Shown here in pieces: positions 10,805 to 20,683 of a DNA stretch of 43,099 bases; position 1 is the first letter of the stretch, and each line of letters begins with the position of its first letter. The translations under genes were made by a program, and so were the position numbers. Under the pieces are notes generated by a model that saw only the letters and a program-made list of their open reading frames with translations, was not told the DNA's origin and made no database searches. This DNA is from Didymodactylos carnosus (lineage: Eukaryota; Rotifera; Eurotatoria; Philodinida; Philodinidae), in the NCBI GenBank assembly GCA_905250885.1, contig CAJNOQ010000701.1:1-43099 (forward strand), given 5' to 3'.

Positions 10805-13800
10805 CTATTCATCGCTCATTTTTATGACTTCTGTAAATTCTTGTCGACATTTTGGACCTAAAATACTCAAATAGAGTGTGTAAATTAAGACTATTATATC
10901 TAAAAAGAGTTTTAAATTGAAAAAGAAACTATTTTTGATCTAAAAATGATATTTGTTTAATAAAAACAATAAACTCACAAATTTTCTCTTTATATTTGTC
11001 TCGACATTCAACACAAAACGTTAAATGACCACATGGTATTAAAACACAAGTCACTTTTCTTTCACAACAAATTGGACATAAATCCGAATCATCAATTTCA
11101 CCATCAATCATTCTTGCTTGTTTTGCTGGATCATCAATGATATTCATTAAATTTTCTGCCACAAGTCCAATTAATGATAAACTTGTTATACGACCATTCA
11201 TAAAAAAAAATGGATATAATGTTTGAGTTTTATCAGCAAATACAATTGTCTTTTTACTATCAGGTTTATTATTTTTTTCTAATATAATTTCACCCGTATC
11301 TGTATCATATGCTATTTTATATTCATCTAATTCATGTAATTGTTCATCAAATACATTATCAAATAATAGCCAATATTCTTTACGATCTAATAATGAATTT
11401 GGATCTGATGGTAATGTTTCAAGACGATTTTCAAACATAGACGGATTAACATTTGTTAAACCAAAATAGCCCGATGTACGATAAACAGGATCAACTGATA
11501 GTAGACGAAAATAAAATTCATCACTTGGACCAATGGCAAAATTAACAAATAAATATGGACGTATTAAACGATTACAACGTTTACGCAATGCTAATTTATA
11601 TTCACAACTAGAAAAATAAAATAATAAATTAATCAAAATATTTTTTGAACAAAAATAACGATTCTACTTACTATAATTCAATTTCTGGTCCATGTACACT
11701 ACTAAATGTTAACGGTTTTAATGATGATATATTTAAATCTTTATAATATTTTAATTCTAATTTATCTGGTTTTTGATTATATTTTTCAAATAATGATCGT
11801 CCATCATCCAATATTTTTGGTGCTACTGTAAATGTACAACCTAAAAATAAAATGTTTTTTTGATAAAATATACGTTTCAACGAATATAATTTACGTTATA
11901 AACCTTTAACATTTCCATAAATATCAATTAATGCCCATATAGGTTTATTAATTTCGATATTTTTTGAAATTTCTTGCTCTTGTCCATCTAAAATATAGAA
12001 TGCTCCATCCATATTATAAAAAAATGTTATTATTAAATGTTTTGATAATGTTTCATAAAGACGTTTTAACCAAGATTTTCCACTTGTTATCTGGCTGAGA
12101 TTTGGTGATGCTGTTTTTGGTAAATCTTTTTGATTAATCAACGATGGATCAACTTGTGTAAAACCTAATAAAGAAGAAAATAAATAGTGAGATAGATTTG
12201 AATACGAATTATTTGAAATATATATTTACCAATTGCCAATGAACCACACCATTGTTTCGTTTCATCAATATCAACAATTTTAATATAGACACGTTCATTG
12301 ATTTGAACCGGTTTACTTGAAAATGTAATACCTAAAATGATGTATTTTAAATATAGAAGAAAATAATGTAGAATCTGTCGATGATTAAGAGAAACATTTC
12401 TTTAAATTCAAAAATCGACGAATTATGCATTTTATTACTATTTTTTCATAGAAACAATAATGTAACAATGTGACAGTAGTACACCAGTAACACTAGTTAC
12501 TACTAACCATAAAAAAAAAGTCATACAGCTTTTTAGAAAAATGCTGTTTCTATTTAAGCCTAATTAATACTGAGTTTGAATAGTCATATTTATTCATCTT
12601 AACGATTTAGGACAATGAAACGAGAAGAGATGAACTTCTATATCTGATATACTAATTACATGATTTTTTTTTCTTCATAAAAGGACTTTGTTTTTTATCT
12701 TCAAATTTCCTAGTATAAGTAGGAATCAGAATATTTCTAATGAATAAATTAATTAAATGCAAGAGTGATGCATCTCAATGTAATATAACTTCATTATCCA
12801 AGAATATTATAATTTAATCTATGACTGACATGGATTTTTGATAACTTTGTTCTATTTTAATTATAAAATATGATATAAAATTTAATAATACCTCAAGCTA
12901 AACATTTGTATATTTTATTTAAAAAAAATATGCTTTCATCACTTCTATTGTAACTATTTAGTCTTTCATCGTCCGTATTTCTGCATTACTTGTTTTGTTT
13001 TAAACGATTTTTCTATTGTTCATTGTTTATAAAAATTAAAGGAGTTTAAATCCTATTTCGATAACTTCACTAATTATTATTTAATAGAAATTTGTTTAAG
13101 TATTGTTGTACTATAAACACTAGTTGAATGATTATAATCATCAGCAGAATTGCCACCTTTGGAAATTTGAAAAGCGGAAAAGAAATCGGAAAAAAGTGAG
13201 AAGATTTTTTTAAAGAAAAGTGAGAAAAAATAGAAAGACAATCCTAATCAGTAGCACATCTTTGTAGTGAATATTTTTTTAAATGTAAAATTGATTGACT
13301 GTTTACGATATTGTTCAAGAGATTTTCTATTTCTTTCGATTATTCTCGTATTATTAAAACTATATAATAGTTTCTTCGTTCTCCATAACATTTTCAATTA
13401 CTTTAGCATTCTGAACAGCAATTACTGTTGCTAATGTGACTGCTTTTTTTGAAACTTGAAAAAAGTCTTTCATATTGATATTTGCATGTTTTAACATGAA
13501 AGGTTAATTATTACAAGATTTATGATGAGAACTTTTCCTAGAAAACGCAAATACTTCGTCTGCGTAATGAAGCCGGTACTTGCCTTTTTTCCAGAAGTAA
13601 ATTTACTTGCAAGTACTTATCCTTACTTGCCAAGTACTTTCAGAAAGTACTTCTTAGCAATAAGGCAAGTATTTTGATCATTGACAAGTACTTAGCAAGT
13701 AATCAAGTGCTTGCATCAAGTACGTTCTCTAGGGATTAGCTTTATCTTTTTAAATAGATCAGAACAACAGAAATACGAACAATTTTACTTGAATACTTAT

Positions 13801-14199
13801 CAATTATCTCACTATATTAAGTAGGGCGTAATTAATATCGACTAAAAGTAGAAATACCTAGGAGAGACAGTAAAAATGTAAAAAGAAATAACTAACAAAG
13901 AACGGTATAAAAAGTGATACTCGAATGGAATAGAGTAAATAAAAAAAGTTTTTGAAAGCCTTTTGACAATTTGAACTTCTCATGGGTTTTCCAAAAATTT
14001 TCCCGAGCCATTGTCGGTGTACAGACATAGATTTTATACCTACGTTAAAAGGTATACTCTATTTAAGGAATTGTCATAGTTACTCACCATTATCAAAACT
14101 GCTGAAACGCTTGGCGTGTGCACCATTATTTTCAATACGAATGTTCTGACCAAACGTTTGTGAATGAAACTGGAAAGTTGATGACTGCAATTCAGCCAT
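10805..14199 (-). CDS. NEURL1: Neuralized-like E3 ubiquitin ligase (two NHR domains, RING)
   Basis: 6 exons in transcription order: 14199-14088, 12331-12230, 12164-11904, 11840-11672, 11607-10979, 10857-10805, giving 441 aa. The first NHR domain starts at about residue 10: FHSQTFGQNIRIENNG, then FSSFDNGITFSSKPVQI, WCGSLAIGFTQVDPS and WALIDIYGN match Neuralized proteins. A more diverged second NHR-like unit occupies about 230-370 (SGYFGLTNVNPS, DRKEYWLLFDNVF, LYPFFFMNGR). The C3HC4 RING is complete: C392, C395, C407, H409, C413, C416, C425, C428; the C425 codon is split by the last intron. Neuralized ubiquitinates the Notch ligand Delta to drive its endocytosis. The protein is shorter than human NEURL1 (574 aa). 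Intron 1 is 1756 bp against 60-120 bp for the others. The NEURL1 assignment within the family is tentative. Confidence 0.88.
12332..14087. other. Long first intron of the Neuralized-like gene
   Basis: This 1.76-kb intron contrasts with the 50-75 bp introns usual in this window and splits the first NHR domain after the FDN-G codon. It is AT-rich, carries the inverted-repeat element at 13537-13734, and shows no coding signal on either strand. Donor (GTGAGTA) and acceptor (TTTTAG) fit in phase. Confidence 0.75.
13537..13734. mobile_element. Small inverted-repeat (MITE-like) element, copy 2
   Basis: This is closely related, in the same orientation, to the element at 769-940. Both share CTTCGTCTGCGTAATGAAGC and GACAAGTACTTAGCAAGTAA. 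The right end (GTACGTTCTCTAGGG) is intact, while the left end (TCCTAGAAAACGC) is more eroded. It is about 26 bp longer than copy 1 because of extra AAGTACTT-type motif units. It sits in the first intron of the Neuralized gene. Confidence 0.7.
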
Positions 14200-14212
14200 C
14201 GTGGATATTAAT

Positions 14213-14220
14213 CTAGAAAA
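14213..14220 (-). promoter_or_regulatory. Acceptor-like site upstream of Neuralized start
   Basis: On the minus strand TTTTCTAG ends 13 nt before the ATG at 14199. It fits a spliced-leader acceptor or a 5'-UTR intron end. Confidence 0.4.
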
Positions 14221-15230
14221 CATATATGAATGAGAAAAGTAAAGTGAGAAAAAACCTTTTTTTATAGATAAATAATCGAGATATAAGCAGCCATAATGGA
14301 AGAAGAAAATACTTTTGCCTTTGCTCACAGTTTTCAATCAGTGTTCAATTCATCTCTTCGCGTTTTGAGTGGAAGTCCTTATCCTCTTTACCGATCAATC
14401 AAATAAAACTGCCTTTTCATTTCATTTTTCAAACTAATACTAGACTTGAGAAATGGCGAATAATCTCAATTTCTGCTCATTACAGTGTTATTCATATTCT
14501 ATACTTTAATAGGCACGTCAATCGCTAAACGTTTGCTACTAGAATAAACTATCAAAATTAGTAATGCGCTTTTCTTCTTTATCACCATTTAAACGAGTTC
14601 TATCTCAACTTCTTTTATAATAAAAATTTAACCGTACTTCTAGTTGACTCGTATTAGTCTCCTTTGTTGTTGTTTTTTTTTATTTTTATATTTATTTTGT
14701 CGCTTACTTCGTTTGCCTCTGTCCTATACTCTAGTTTTCTTTTGTCTTTTTATTACTCTTTCTTAGTTGTTCGGCTTCAGTCGTACTTCTTATAAGTTGG
14801 TTGGTATCCTCTCTCACTTTTCGTGAATAAATAACATAATTCCAGAGAGTGACTTTTTAACACGGTTAGATGTGAGACCTAATTTCATCAAGTCATGTTT
14901 CATAATTCGTCTGTTCAACATAATTTCACATGACGTACTTGACTTTTGTTTTCTTTCCTAATCTTCGTTAACAAACCGAGTTGTAAAACATCGTTTAGAT
15001 AGTTAACAAGATTGACCGGTAGTGAAAGATCACGGACCATCTTCACGAGGAAATCTTCATGAGAAAATAAACAGTGTATGAACTATCTCATTTGCTGATA
15101 AGTACAGGAAGGTGCTACCCTTAATTTAAAGTTTAAACAACTTAAAAAGATGTTTAAATTGGTTTAATCAAGCACACTAATAATTAATTTGCTAAATCGA
15201 AATTTTAAACCAGATTAATATAATAAACTG

Positions 15231-15250
15231 GTTGTTGTTGTTGTTGTTGT
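15231..15250. repeat. GTT trinucleotide microsatellite
   Basis: About six and a half tandem GTT units in non-coding DNA. Confidence 0.85.
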
Positions 15251-16634
15251 ACAGGGGGAAAGAAAAACAATTGAGATAAAATAAGGTGAGACACGATTGG
15301 CTTTTTCCAACACCCAATAGTATAACAAATGTCACTGAGGTGAATAACGCACAGTTTAATTAAAATTGTCGATTTAATATAAAAAGTACTATTTTACGAT
15401 CGTGAAAAAAAGAAAACATAATTTAGATTCACTATGGATTCAAACGTTCGCTGAGAAATTTATCATAGCAACCAACTGAGAACATTAAAAGAGGAACAGA
15501 TTTAGAATCACATCAGTGCAATGACAATGGCAAAATCTCATTCCATTGGTCTGTTCTCTACATAGTGAAACTCAGTCATCATATACTTACTCAAGCACAT
15601 ACATTGTTCACAGATAATTGACGTGCCGCATTTGATTATTCAGTAATAATCAAAGGTAGAGATTGAATCAATTAATTAATGAAAAGTAATCCAAACCTTT
15701 GGGTTTGAGTCTTTATATACTTTTTTATGTTATTTTGGAGGACTGTGTTTGTAATAACAAAGCGTATCTATTTAGGGAAAACATATATACGGTTCGAAAA
15801 TTGCAAATACATTTTGTTTCACACTTTACTTTTTCTGTATCTTAAGCTACATTTAAAGTTACGATTGCAATCGAAAAAATAAGTGAATGTAATCTGTATG
15901 TACGAGATGTGACTTTTTTTTATTTGTAATCTGTTCATTTTAAAGTAATCGTTAAGTTTTTAAACAGTCAGATGAGAATAAATGTATTTTTCTCGTTATA
16001 CAAGAGCTGTAATTTGTTTTCTCTTGTGATTTTGTATGTATATAAATTTTTTTTAAAAAAAATTAATAGGTGTGAGAATTTTTATATACAGCAAAAGTCA
16101 GACACCTCCTTTTTGCTTTGATTATTAAAGTGCGTATAACGTAGGTTGAATCTAAATTATTTTTCTTTTTAAATACTTTTTTGAGAAAGAAGATATAATC
16201 ATCGATGAAAATAGTATTTTAAGTTTTGACTGTTTTCTTTCTTGTTGGTCACTGATCACATCTGCACTAATAATCTGAAATATTGCCATAGAGTAAAATG
16301 TAAATAAAGTTGAACAGCCGCCAGACTGTAACTTGATGCACTATATTATAAATGAGCGTCCGAATCTATGACTTAGTTCATCACTGAAAAAGAACTTTTA
16401 CTCCTTTGCTCATGGATTTTGTCAAACTTCTAGTAGAAAATATGTTCTTTCGAGCAGAACAGGGAAAATGTAAGAACTGACAGCGATCATTTGCCTCCTT
16501 CATCAGGGACGTCCACGTTGTGATGGGACATATTTTTCTTTCTCCAAAGAGTGGAGCCAAACTCAAAGCTTTTCAGTTTAGACTCTATATTTTTCTTGGA
16601 TTTTATATTTGAGTTTTATTGTTCGTATGATACA

Positions 16635-17837
16635 ATGCCTGTTGTTGGTATTGCCTATTTACCGCATGGAGCAATGATATTAGATCCAGATCGGCAAGAT
16701 GTTCCAAAAGGCGCGGAATCACTTCATTCGACATGTATGCAAATAAGTGAACAAATTGCGTCTTTAAATCCTGATCTTCTTTTATTGTCCACTCCTCATG
16801 GTTTGAATCTACATCAGGCACTAAATATTTATCAACCTGGAGTATTTGGTTGTAAAGCAGCAGGTAATGCTGAGTGGAATAATAAATGGCAAGAATATTC
16901 TGTCGAAGTAGACTTAGATGCAGAAAACAGTTTGGATTTATATTTTCATCTACGAAAAGAAAAACGGGTAAAACCAGATCAGTTACCAAGTATTGAAGGT
17001 AGAAGAAGAACAACAACATGAGAAAAAATTAAACAGTATTGAAAAATATTATATTGTAGGAATGTTAGCCTTTGGCGGCTTAAGTATAAGTTTGAGATGG
17101 GGAGAGGTAATTCCATTATATTTTGCTCTTCATCACTTAGCAGTAAAAGAAAAACAACAACCAATAAAACCATATCTACATCATGTCTCAACAAAACATG
17201 GGCCAAAAGTGGTGATTATAGCACAACCCAAGTTAGGATTGACAAGTAAGTGTAAAAAAGCACTTTATTTATAATTACTTTCTATAAACTTCATTTTCTT
17301 TTCTTTCTATCTTTAGCCGATGATCAGAAGTTTTATCGACAACAACAAAAAACGTTATTACTTCAATTAGGTCAATCTATTCGCTCGTGGTGTGATTCTT
17401 CTACTCGTCGTATAGTTGTAATAATTAGTGGTGATCAATCACATACTCATCCTTGGTCATCAGATTCACAACTGTTACCAATTATTTATCAACCTGACCC
17501 ATCGGCACACTCCATTTCTCCAATGGAAGGAAATGAATATGCTCAATCATTTGATCAAACTATTAATGACTGGATTACGGGAAATAATTCGAGTGAATTA
17601 TACAGTTTAGATGCTAGTTTGTTAGTAGAACAAGCTGGAGAAAAAGAGCACCTTGCAAGAAGTTGTGGCTACACTGGTTCATTGATGATGCAAGGTCTAA
17701 TGCGTAATGATACTATCCAATCTATCCGATCTAATTTCAAATCGTCATCTGCTAAATGGTTGTTAACTGATTTTTGTTCTTGTCATCCAACATATTACGG
17801 AATGATGGCTGCATTTTACTTAAGAAATAATTCATAA
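16635..17837 (+). pseudogene. LigB-family class III extradiol dioxygenase, apparent frameshift
   Basis: Two exons: 16635-17245 and 17317-17837, with a normal 71-bp GT-AG intron, encoding about 376 aa. The N-terminus (GIAYLPHGAMILDP, then LLLLSTPHG) carries His11 and His55, the places of the iron-binding histidines in LigB/MEMO-like folds. Later come VVIISGDQSHTHPW and ARSCGYTGSLMMQG, also family-like. Such enzymes use Fe(II) to open catechol-type rings; the substrate here is unknown. The reading frame must gain one base somewhere at about 16930-17015: the first frame runs into a TGA at 17019, while the second picks up from about 16990. Either an indel or sequencing error, or a 31-nt intron (16970-17000), would explain it; all other introns here exceed 45 nt. 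The family is common in prokaryotes and patchy in animals, so horizontal origin is possible. It may be a working gene with an assembly error. Confidence 0.72.
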
Positions 17838-18091
17838 TATTGATTTTTTTCCAGTTCGTATAGCATATGTGATTCGTCATAAAGAAGTGTCCACCAATCT
17901 GTGAATTTTTCTTAATTAATCTAGATGTCTGCTTTTCTATTATGTTGCTCAAACGTTTTTTGGTATATACTTTGTAACTTTTTTTGGCTTCTATTTTTTT
18001 TCTTTATCATACTACAGGAGAGATAAATCCTACAATACATGGAAAGACTTCTTTCATTCAACAATATCTTGTTTTAGCGTTTGTTTTTCTT

Positions 18092-18097
18092 TTTCAG
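18092..18097 (+). promoter_or_regulatory. Acceptor-like site upstream of CWC15
   Basis: TTTTTCTTTTTCAG ends at 18097, 31 nt before the ATG, with no upstream exon in evidence. It is a candidate spliced-leader acceptor. Confidence 0.42.
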
Positions 18098-18128
18098 ATA
18101 GAATCTGTAATAGAACTGCTCTAAAACA

Positions 18129-18973
18129 ATGGCCACAAATGCATTTCAACCTGCACAGGGCGGCACAAGTCGTGGTGAAAGTGATTTAAGTGGGCAGTCA
18201 AAACAATACTCATCGCGTGATATGCCCAGTCATAAAACATTAAAATATCGTGAAAAAGGGCAAAATACACAAGATGAAATACGACAAAAAGATTTTCGTC
18301 GTGAATTAGAAGATCGCGAACGAACCGTAAGAGACAAACAACCACAACAACGTACATCCGATTCAAAGCGTCTACAAAGTAGTAGTAGTGATGATCGAAA
18401 ACGTTCATCATTACGGTCAAATAATGAATTACAATCAATACAGTCAAATTTAGATGCTGATGATCCGCTAGATGAATCAAGTGACGATGACGATAATGGA
18501 ATTACTAATAACAAACAAAGAAATAGAAATAATAATAATGATACACAAGATGATGACGATGATGACGAAGATGAAGACGATACAGAAGAATTAATGGTAA
18601 GAAAATCGTTTATCATGATCGATTTTTCTTTCACTTGATCGTTATTTTTTTGTAGGCTGAATTGAATCGTATTAAAAAAGAACGGGCAGTAGAAGTAGCT
18701 AAACTAGAACAAGAAAGACGTGTGGAAGAAGAAAGAATACGAACAGAAAATATTCTCAAAGGTAATCCATTATTAAATCCAAAGGCCGCACAACAATCGC
18801 AAGTATTATCAACAATAAATAGCAGTGAATTTCGTGTCAAACGACGATGGGATGATGATGTTGTATTCAAAAATTGTGCCAAAGCCGAAAATCTTAATAA
18901 ACGATCACAATTTATTAATGATAGTTTAAGAAGTGAATTTCATAAGAAATTTATGGAAAAATATATCAAATGA
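18129..18973 (+). CDS. CWC15: Spliceosome-associated protein CWC15
   Basis: Two exons, 18129-18596 and 18656-18973, give 261 aa (human 229). CWC15 is part of the PRP19/CDC5L-linked catalytic spliceosome. The N-terminus ([24 protein letters not shown]) and the C-terminus ([16 protein letters not shown], then [16 protein letters not shown]) match CWC15 almost residue for residue. Between them lie the NLDADDPL motif, an Asp/Glu-rich tract encoded at about 18540-18590 and an acidic-basic helix ([18 protein letters not shown]). The longer middle part accounts for the extra length. It starts 291 bp after the dioxygenase stop and is collinear with the next three genes. Identity is certain. Confidence 0.97.
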
Positions 18974-19315
18974 TCATGTTTATTGTTTTATAAATTTATT
19001 TGTTTTAGAAGATTTTTTTCTACCACACAATGAAATTGGACACGTTTTAAGTGTCAACTATTCTGAATAGGAGAGGATTATCATCTCCTTGTTTGGAGAA
19101 CGCTACTCACAAATGACTATTTTGTTGACTTATTTTGTTGAAATGACTATTTTTAACAATGAAGCGAATGAAAGTTTTTCGCAAAATTTGTACAGTTATT
19201 CTAAAAAAAAAAAACGTCATCGCTAGAAAATTGATTTAAAAACACTGTTAAATTTCTCTTCTTTTTTTAAATCTTTATATAAAGCGTTTTAGCAAGAATT
19301 TTTCTGTGTTGATAC

Positions 19316-19317
<2 letters not shown>

Positions 19318-19348
<31 letters not shown>
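19318..19348. repeat. GA dinucleotide microsatellite
   Basis: About 14-15 tandem GA units between CWC15 and REX1BD. The surrounding 500 bp intergenic stretch (18974-19476) shows nothing else. Confidence 0.9.
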
Positions 19349-19351
<3 letters not shown>

Positions 19352-19470
19352 AGGTTAAAATATTTGTTGAAGTTGTCTAGAGTAAACATTTTTTTTCGTA
19401 TCGTCTTATGTTGTCTTGCTAAAACTGAAAGAATACAAGAGAAAAATAGCATCATTAATAAACAAACGTG

Positions 19471-19476
19471 TTGTAG
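19471..19476 (+). promoter_or_regulatory. Acceptor-like site abutting the REX1BD start
   Basis: TTGTAG directly precedes the ATG. The upstream tract is only weakly pyrimidine-rich, so this is one of the weaker candidates. Confidence 0.3.
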
Positions 19477-20037
19477 ATGTTAGCTAATAATCCATACCAT
19501 GTTGAAATGAATGAAGAAGAAGACGAAGAAGATACTATTCTTGAAACATGTTCACCTCCTCAATTATTGAAACATTTTTTTAAATTACAAAATCAACGTT
19601 GTCAGACATATAAACAGTTGAATAATGGTCAAAACTTTTTCATTCAAACAAATGATTTCAGATGGTTTCGATCATTACTTCTTGATATTACAACGATATT
19701 TAATCGTATATCGAGTGAAATAATCGATATTCGTAAATTATTTGAAAAAGAAAATCATTATACTTCTATTGTCAAACATATGGAACAGATACAAGATTAT
19801 GAGAAAGATAAATTACAATTAACAAATGAATTATTTTTATGTCGAAAAGAATATGAAGATAGTAAAAAGGCAACAGCTGATAATAAAATTGTCGATTATG
19901 ATGAAGAAATGAGGCAAACCGATATAATAGATAAGAAAAAGTCACAATTAGCAAAATTAATTGAAAATATAAATGATACACTTGAAGAATTGAAATATGA
20001 ATACAGTGAACTTGTTGAAAATAAACAAATCGACTAA
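19477..20037 (+). CDS. REX1BD: REX1B-domain protein (REX1BD)
   Basis: A single intronless frame of 186 aa. The central part (about residues 27-130) matches the REX1B domain: PPQLLKHFFKLQNQRCQTYK, a helix around FRSLLLDITTIFNRISSEI, and HMEQIQDYEKDKLQLTNEL, in the order seen in human REX1BD (C19orf60). The family name comes from Chlamydomonas REX1, linked to DNA excision repair; its animal role is poorly known. The protein is almost all charged helix and probably coiled coil at the C-terminus. The ATG follows directly after an acceptor-like TTGTAG at 19476, which supports this start. Confidence 0.85.
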   Translation: MLANNPYHVEMNEEEDEEDTILETCSPPQLLKHFFKLQNQRCQTYKQLNNGQNFFIQTNDFRWFRSLLLDITTIFNRISSEIIDIRKLFEKENHYTSIVKHMEQIQDYEKDKLQLTNELFLCRKEYEDSKKATADNKIVDYDEEMRQTDIIDKKKSQLAKLIENINDTLEELKYEYSELVENKQID

Positions 20038-20683
20038 ACATTAATATATTTTTCTTTACATAGTTCAAATATTTTTTTGAATAGAGTAAAGTCGACGTTT
20101 GTTAGTTTAAGACCTTTAAACAGCTAGAAGTGCAAAAGTCCAATGATTAGAAAATTCTTACGAAAAAAAAACGTATTATTCATTGTTTAAAATGAATGTC
20201 TAACTAGATTATCCATCGTAATAGACTAAACTTTGAGACTATTCTTCGTTTTAAATAAATGTGATTTCTAGTTGTTTACCTGAGATGCTGCTCACCATCT
20301 TGAGTTTCCCGTACAAGTCCTATAAAATCAGATATAAGTTTGTCATAAATTTTGATTCTACACTATTCTCTTTTTTTTCATTACAAGACTTTTTCTACAA
20401 GTGTTATTTTCTATATTATTTTAGATAAATAATTTAGATTTAGATAATTTGTTAATGATATAATTGTGTATGACTAAGTTCTAAATTTCAATATCTTTTA
20501 AATATTATGAGGTATGTATTTTTATTGCATTTATTTCTGTAGTTATATGTGTACTATAAAAAATGATAAAAAGAAAAGAAAATCAATATATTGAAAAAAT
20601 TAGAATTTTCTCATCACTTTCATATATTTTTTAAAAATAATATGTTGTTGTTTTGTTAATGTTTTAGTGATAATAATTAAACA
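20038..20683. other. Intergenic region between REX1BD and symplekin
   Basis: AT-rich, no coding signal. An AATAAA near 20254 could serve REX1BD. GTTTTAG ends at 20667, 16 nt before the symplekin ATG, and is acceptor-like. Confidence 0.5.
20661..20667 (+). promoter_or_regulatory. Acceptor-like site upstream of symplekin
   Basis: A T-rich tract ending GTTTTAG lies 16 nt before the ATG at 20684, consistent with trans-splicing. Confidence 0.4.

Larger units (their letters stand above)
14200..16634. other. Divergent intergenic region, Neuralized to LigB dioxygenase
   Basis: A 2.4-kb interval between divergent genes, so it should hold both promoters. I see no coding exons. It contains a short GTT run at 15231-15250 and otherwise AT-rich unique-looking sequence. 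An acceptor-like TTTTCTAG (minus strand, ending 14213) lies 13 nt before the Neuralized ATG, and CTTTTCAG ends at 16576 before the dioxygenase start. An ORF at 16381-16566 (minus) has no recognisable family. Confidence 0.5.

Noticed and set aside
16381..16566. 61-codon minus-strand ORF upstream of the dioxygenase (ERKICPITTWTSLMKEANDR)
   Set aside because: Looks protein-like in part but I could not tie it to any family or exon chain; it may be chance or an old repeat remnant.
16603..17019. 138-codon ORF antisense to the dioxygenase
   Set aside because: It mirrors the real gene in the opposite strand; the plus strand carries the family motifs.
18230..18634. Ser-rich antisense ORF over CWC15
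   Set aside because: An artefact of the Asp/Glu-rich CWC15 codons read backwards.
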